Shown: positions 61,441-64,000 of the stretch, piece after piece
How positions within the stretch are numbered: the stretch's first letter is position 1
How the letters are laid out: every line of letters begins with the position of its first letter
Assembly (NCBI RefSeq): GCF_002128405.1
Contig: NZ_NETJ01000003.1
Coordinates: forward strand, 124,001-188,000
DNA: 64,000 nucleotides
Source of the DNA: Gottfriedia solisilvae
GTDB taxonomy: Bacteria; Bacillota; Bacilli; Bacillales; Bacillaceae_G
Direction of reading: 5' to 3'
Notes under the pieces: model-generated
Seen by the model: the letters and a program-made list of their open reading frames with translations, nothing else
What the model was told of the DNA's origin: nothing
Database searches by the model: none
Translations under genes and position numbers: made by a program

Positions 61441-62238
61441 ATGACTAATGCGATTGTAACTGATAAATTAACCTTATCGTATGATGATAAAACGATTATA
61501 AATGAATTAAACTTTGAAGTACCAAAAGGGAAGATAACAGTACTAATAGGTGCGAACGGATGTGGGAAATCTACATTACTTCGATCTCTTGCTAGATTAC
61601 TTCAACCAAAAAGTGGAACAATTTTACTGGATGGAAAAGAAATCAGTAAACGTCCTACAAAAGAAGTTGCACGTAATTTGTCTATATTACCTCAAAGTCC
61701 TGTAGCACCTGAAGGATTAACTGTCTTCCAATTAGTAAAACAAGGAAGATATCCATATCAAACTTGGTTAAAGCAATGGTCTAAAGAAGATGAAGAAAAA
61801 GTAAACCATGCTTTAAAAATGACGAATATGTTTGATTTAAAAGATCAGTTTGTAGATTCACTTTCTGGTGGACAACGTCAACGTGCTTGGATTGCTATGA
61901 CTTTAGCGCAAGATACAGACACGATTTTACTAGATGAGCCTACTACTTATCTTGACCTAACGCATCAGATTGAAATACTAGATTTATTATATGAATTAAA
62001 TGAAAAAGAAAAACGCACAATTGTTATGGTTCTACATGATATTAATTTAGCATGCAGATATGCTCATAACGTAGTTGCGATCTCAAATGGTAAAGTATAT
62101 GCCGAGGGTGACCCTGAAAAGATCATAAATCAGGAATTAATTTGTGATGTTTTTTGTATGAACTGTGATATCGTTAAAGATCCATTGTTTGGAACACCAC
62201 TTTGTATTCCACATGGCCGAGGTCGAAAAATACTTTAA
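61441..62238 (+). CDS. Iron-siderophore ABC transporter ATP-binding protein (FhuC/FepC/YusV-like)
   Basis: Walker [16 protein letters not shown]-loop [23 protein letters not shown], signature [19 protein letters not shown], Walker [16 protein letters not shown], switch HDINLA, and a C-terminal Cys/His-containing tail ([25 protein letters not shown]). ATG 61441 behind AAAGGTGA; an upstream extension would overlap the permease. Completes the Fur-regulated importer. Confidence 0.94.
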   Translation: MTNAIVTDKLTLSYDDKTIINELNFEVPKGKITVLIGANGCGKSTLLRSLARLLQPKSGTILLDGKEISKRPTKEVARNLSILPQSPVAPEGLTVFQLVKQGRYPYQTWLKQWSKEDEEKVNHALKMTNMFDLKDQFVDSLSGGQRQRAWIAMTLAQDTDTILLDEPTTYLDLTHQIEILDLLYELNEKEKRTIVMVLHDINLACRYAHNVVAISNGKVYAEGDPEKIINQELICDVFCMNCDIVKDPLFGTPLCIPHGRGRKIL

Positions 62239-62244
62239 AAAGTG

Positions 62245-62285
62245 AAACAAAAGGTGTCCTTCATTGAATAGGGCACCTTTTGTTT
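62245..62285 (+). terminator. Rho-independent terminator
   Basis: Long stem AAACAAAAGGTGTCC / GGGCACCTTTTGTTT between the importer and the FetAB-type genes. Confidence 0.88.
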
Positions 62286-62303
62286 AATGTAAGGGGGATT
62301 TAA

Positions 62304-63026
62304 GTGGTATATGATATTAAAAACATAAGTGTTGATATTCATGGAAATCAAATACTAAAAAATATTTCCTTTCAAATAAATGAAGGAGAAATATTTTGTG
62401 TGATTGGCACTTCTGGATCAGGAAAATCAACGCTGCTTCGCACTTTAAATCGACTACAAAAAATCAAAGAAGGTGAGATTTTATTAAATGGACAGTCGAT
62501 CTACTCGGTCTCACCACAAAAATTACGAAAAAATGCAATGATGATCTTACAAAGCCCTTCATTATTTGAAGGCACTGTTCAGGATAATATTTTATTAGGT
62601 TTACAATTTAGTGGTGAAATTCATAAAAAAGATGGCTTTGTTTTAGCATCTAATCTGTTAGATAAAGTAGGTCTTGAGTCAAATCTGTTGGAACGAAATG
62701 CTTTATCACTATCAATTGGTCAGCAACAAAGGGTTTCAATTGCTAGAACATTAGCGATGAAATCAAACATATTATTATGCGATGAAATTACATCGGCATT
62801 AGATCCACAATCAACAATACATATTCAACAACTTTTATTAGCTTTAAAAAGAGAAGAGAAAAAAACGGTTATTTTAGTTACACATAATATGGATTTAGTT
62901 CAACAAATTGCAGATAGAGTAGGGTTGTTAATTGAAGGAAGATTAGTTGAAGTAAGTACGACAAAAGCATTCTTTGATAATCCAAGTACTGAATTTGGCA
63001 AAAACTTTCTCTCAACTATCGCTTAA
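62304..63026 (+). CDS. FetA-like iron export ABC transporter ATP-binding protein
   Basis: Small ATPase of the FetA/YbbL (STAR1) family: Walker A GTSGSGKSTLLRTLNRL, Q-loop MMILQSPSLFEGTVQDNILL, signature LSIGQQQRVSIARTLAM (Ile in place of the first Gly), Walker B NILLCDEITSALDP and switch VTHNMD. GTG 62304 with AAGGGGGA about 5 nt upstream. It pairs with the permease 14 bp downstream. FetAB of E. coli reduces intracellular iron; STAR1/ALS3 relatives act in aluminium tolerance. Confidence 0.85.
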   Translation: MVYDIKNISVDIHGNQILKNISFQINEGEIFCVIGTSGSGKSTLLRTLNRLQKIKEGEILLNGQSIYSVSPQKLRKNAMMILQSPSLFEGTVQDNILLGLQFSGEIHKKDGFVLASNLLDKVGLESNLLERNALSLSIGQQQRVSIARTLAMKSNILLCDEITSALDPQSTIHIQQLLLALKREEKKTVILVTHNMDLVQQIADRVGLLIEGRLVEVSTTKAFFDNPSTEFGKNFLSTIA

Positions 63027-63040
63027 AAAGGGAGTATGTT

Positions 63041-63805
63041 ATGGAAGGCAATTTGCAAATTACGGGTGTATCACTGACCTTTTTATTAATAGTCATTGCC
63101 ATAGGACTATCATATTATCAAAAGCTAGGTGTCGAAAAAGAGTTGGGCATTTCATCGGTACGGACTGTTATTCAGTTAATGATTATGGGATATGTCCTTG
63201 AATATGTACTGAGTATAGAGCATTTTTTAGTCGTTATTTTGATTTTATTTTGCATGACGCTATTTGGAGCTTATACATCTAGTAAAAGGTCCTTTCAAAT
63301 AGAAGGAGTATTTTTCATTTCGTTTATCAGTATATTATTAGGGGTCACTATTTCCCTAGGAGTCGTTTTAGTGGCAAATAGTATTGCATTAAAGGCCCAA
63401 TACGTTATTCCGATTTCAAGTATGATTATTAGTACTTCGATGAATGCTAATAGCTTAGCATTAACGAGGCTTAGAGCTGAAATAATATCAAATAGACATC
63501 AAATTGAAGCTGCACTATGCTTAGGAGCAACTACAAAACAAGCTTCAAACTCCGTTATTAAAAGTTCAATTAAAGCTGCGCTCATTCCTTCAATTGATCG
63601 AGCTAAGACGGTTGGAATTGTCACATTACCAGGTTCAATGACGGGTATGATTTTTGCAGGGATTAGCCCGCTATATGCCATTAAATATCAATTATTAATT
63701 GAATGTATTTTAATTGGTTCAATTGCAATCAGTGTATTTTGTTCAACTCTATTATCATACAGGAAATTTTTCACGACTGATGATGCCTTGGACATACAAC
63801 TATAA
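63041..63805 (+). CDS. FetB-like iron export ABC transporter permease
   Basis: UPF0014/FetB family membrane protein with about seven helices: VEKELGISSVRTVIQLMIMGYVLEYVL, MTLFGAYTSSKRS, VIPISSMIISTSMNANSLALTRLRAEI, HQIEAALCLGATTKQASN and VGIVTLPGSMTGMIFAGISPLYAIKYQLLI. ATG 63041 follows AAAGGGAG. With the ATPase it forms a likely metal exporter, beside a siderophore importer. Confidence 0.88.
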   Translation: MEGNLQITGVSLTFLLIVIAIGLSYYQKLGVEKELGISSVRTVIQLMIMGYVLEYVLSIEHFLVVILILFCMTLFGAYTSSKRSFQIEGVFFISFISILLGVTISLGVVLVANSIALKAQYVIPISSMIISTSMNANSLALTRLRAEIISNRHQIEAALCLGATTKQASNSVIKSSIKAALIPSIDRAKTVGIVTLPGSMTGMIFAGISPLYAIKYQLLIECILIGSIAISVFCSTLLSYRKFFTTDDALDIQL

Positions 63806-63807
63806 AA

Positions 63808-63856
63808 GAAAAGAGCAGGTGGAAACTGGGAAAGGCCTAGTTTATCCTGCTCTTTT
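63808..63856 (+). terminator. Rho-independent terminator, possibly bidirectional
   Basis: AAAAGAGCAGG pairs with CCTGCTCTTTTT over a 26-nt loop, between convergent fetB-like and ohr-like genes. Confidence 0.8.
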
Positions 63857-63865
63857 TGCCTTTTA

Positions 63866-64000
63866 CCTATATTAACCTATTACTCTTAGTTGTACTTCCA
63901 TATTTCCTTTAGTTGCTTTTGAATATGGGCAAACGCCATGTGCTGCTTTGACTAATTCAACTGCTACTTCAGTTGGTACACCTTTCACTTTTACATCAAG
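63866..64000 (-). CDS. OsmC/Ohr-family organic hydroperoxide resistance protein (3' part only)
   Basis: The last 44 codons are in the window; the start lies beyond 64000. The resolving-Cys motif AAHGVCPYSKATKGN is clear and typical of Ohr thiol peroxidases, which reduce organic hydroperoxides. After KGN the frame continues NGSTTKSNRLI and stops at 63866-63868. The alternative frame reads MEVQLRVIG and stops at 63871-63873, and looks like the normal Ohr C-terminal strand. A one-base insertion near 63900 is therefore likely; it would alter only the last residues. Confidence 0.85.

Overview
The window is AT-rich chromosomal DNA from an endospore-forming member of the Bacillaceae. The evidence is a GerA-type germinant receptor operon behind a sigma-G-like promoter, a collagen-like spore-surface protein, an immune-inhibitor-A metalloprotease, GlpD, an SR1P-like GapA-binding peptide, CcpA (cre), Fur and sigma-54 sites of Bacillus type, and a 127-bp dispersed repeat common in Bacillus genomes. 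The genus cannot be fixed from sequence alone. There are no rRNA or tRNA genes and no CRISPR array. Both window edges cut genes: a methyltransferase on the left and an Ohr-family peroxidase on the right.

Layout. 1-8.2 kb: methyltransferase, MFS transporter, an orphan protein, and a MacAB/YknXYZ-like exporter operon with its own two-component system. 8.3-12.4 kb: a membrane-anchored sugar-binding protein with a YesM/LytS-type kinase and a YesN-type regulator, which together resemble the XylFII-LytS-YesN sugar sensor. 12.4-13.8 kb: a decayed mobile zone with a transposase-like relic, a perfect inverted repeat and a tyrosine recombinase whose catalytic tyrosine is Asp. 14-17.7 kb: gerA-gerC-gerB. 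18-27 kb: a sigma-54-controlled cyanophycin (beta-Asp-Arg polymer) utilisation locus. It has a secreted cyanophycinase, isoaspartyl dipeptidase and YfcC-type carrier on the minus strand, a sigma-54 activator, and a secreted two-domain cyanophycinase on the plus strand. Both enzyme units have -24/-12 promoters and similar TTGGTT/AACCAA arrays. 27-33 kb: an accessory stretch with TspO, a cupin pseudogene, the cysteine-rich collagen-like protein, DinB, a hydrolase, the SR1P-like peptide and copies of a 20-bp palindrome.

33.4-37.6 kb: a ChvE-GguA-GguB-type monosaccharide importer behind three cre sites; the sensor at 8.3 kb also has a cre and is its natural candidate regulator. 37.7-42.8 kb: glpD, 3-methyladenine glycosylase and the M6 protease. 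42.9-48.5 kb: a TctCBA carboxylate transporter followed by a DcuS/CitA-type kinase and regulator. 48.8-58.2 kb: GNAT, a second OmpR-type system followed by a lipoprotein and a secreted coiled-coil protein, a bacitracin-type regulator/ABC exporter/kinase operon with phased direct repeats, an orphan protein, the dispersed repeat, and a paralogue of the coiled-coil protein. 58.2-63.9 kb: a Fur-box-controlled siderophore importer (binding protein divergent from two permeases and an ATPase) followed by a FetAB-type iron exporter.

The window is dominated by nutrient sensing and import, envelope-stress two-component systems and spore functions. The most coherent unusual unit is the sigma-54 cyanophycin locus: secreted depolymerases, a carrier, a cytoplasmic dipeptidase and a dedicated activator explain a complete route from external polymer to aspartate and arginine.
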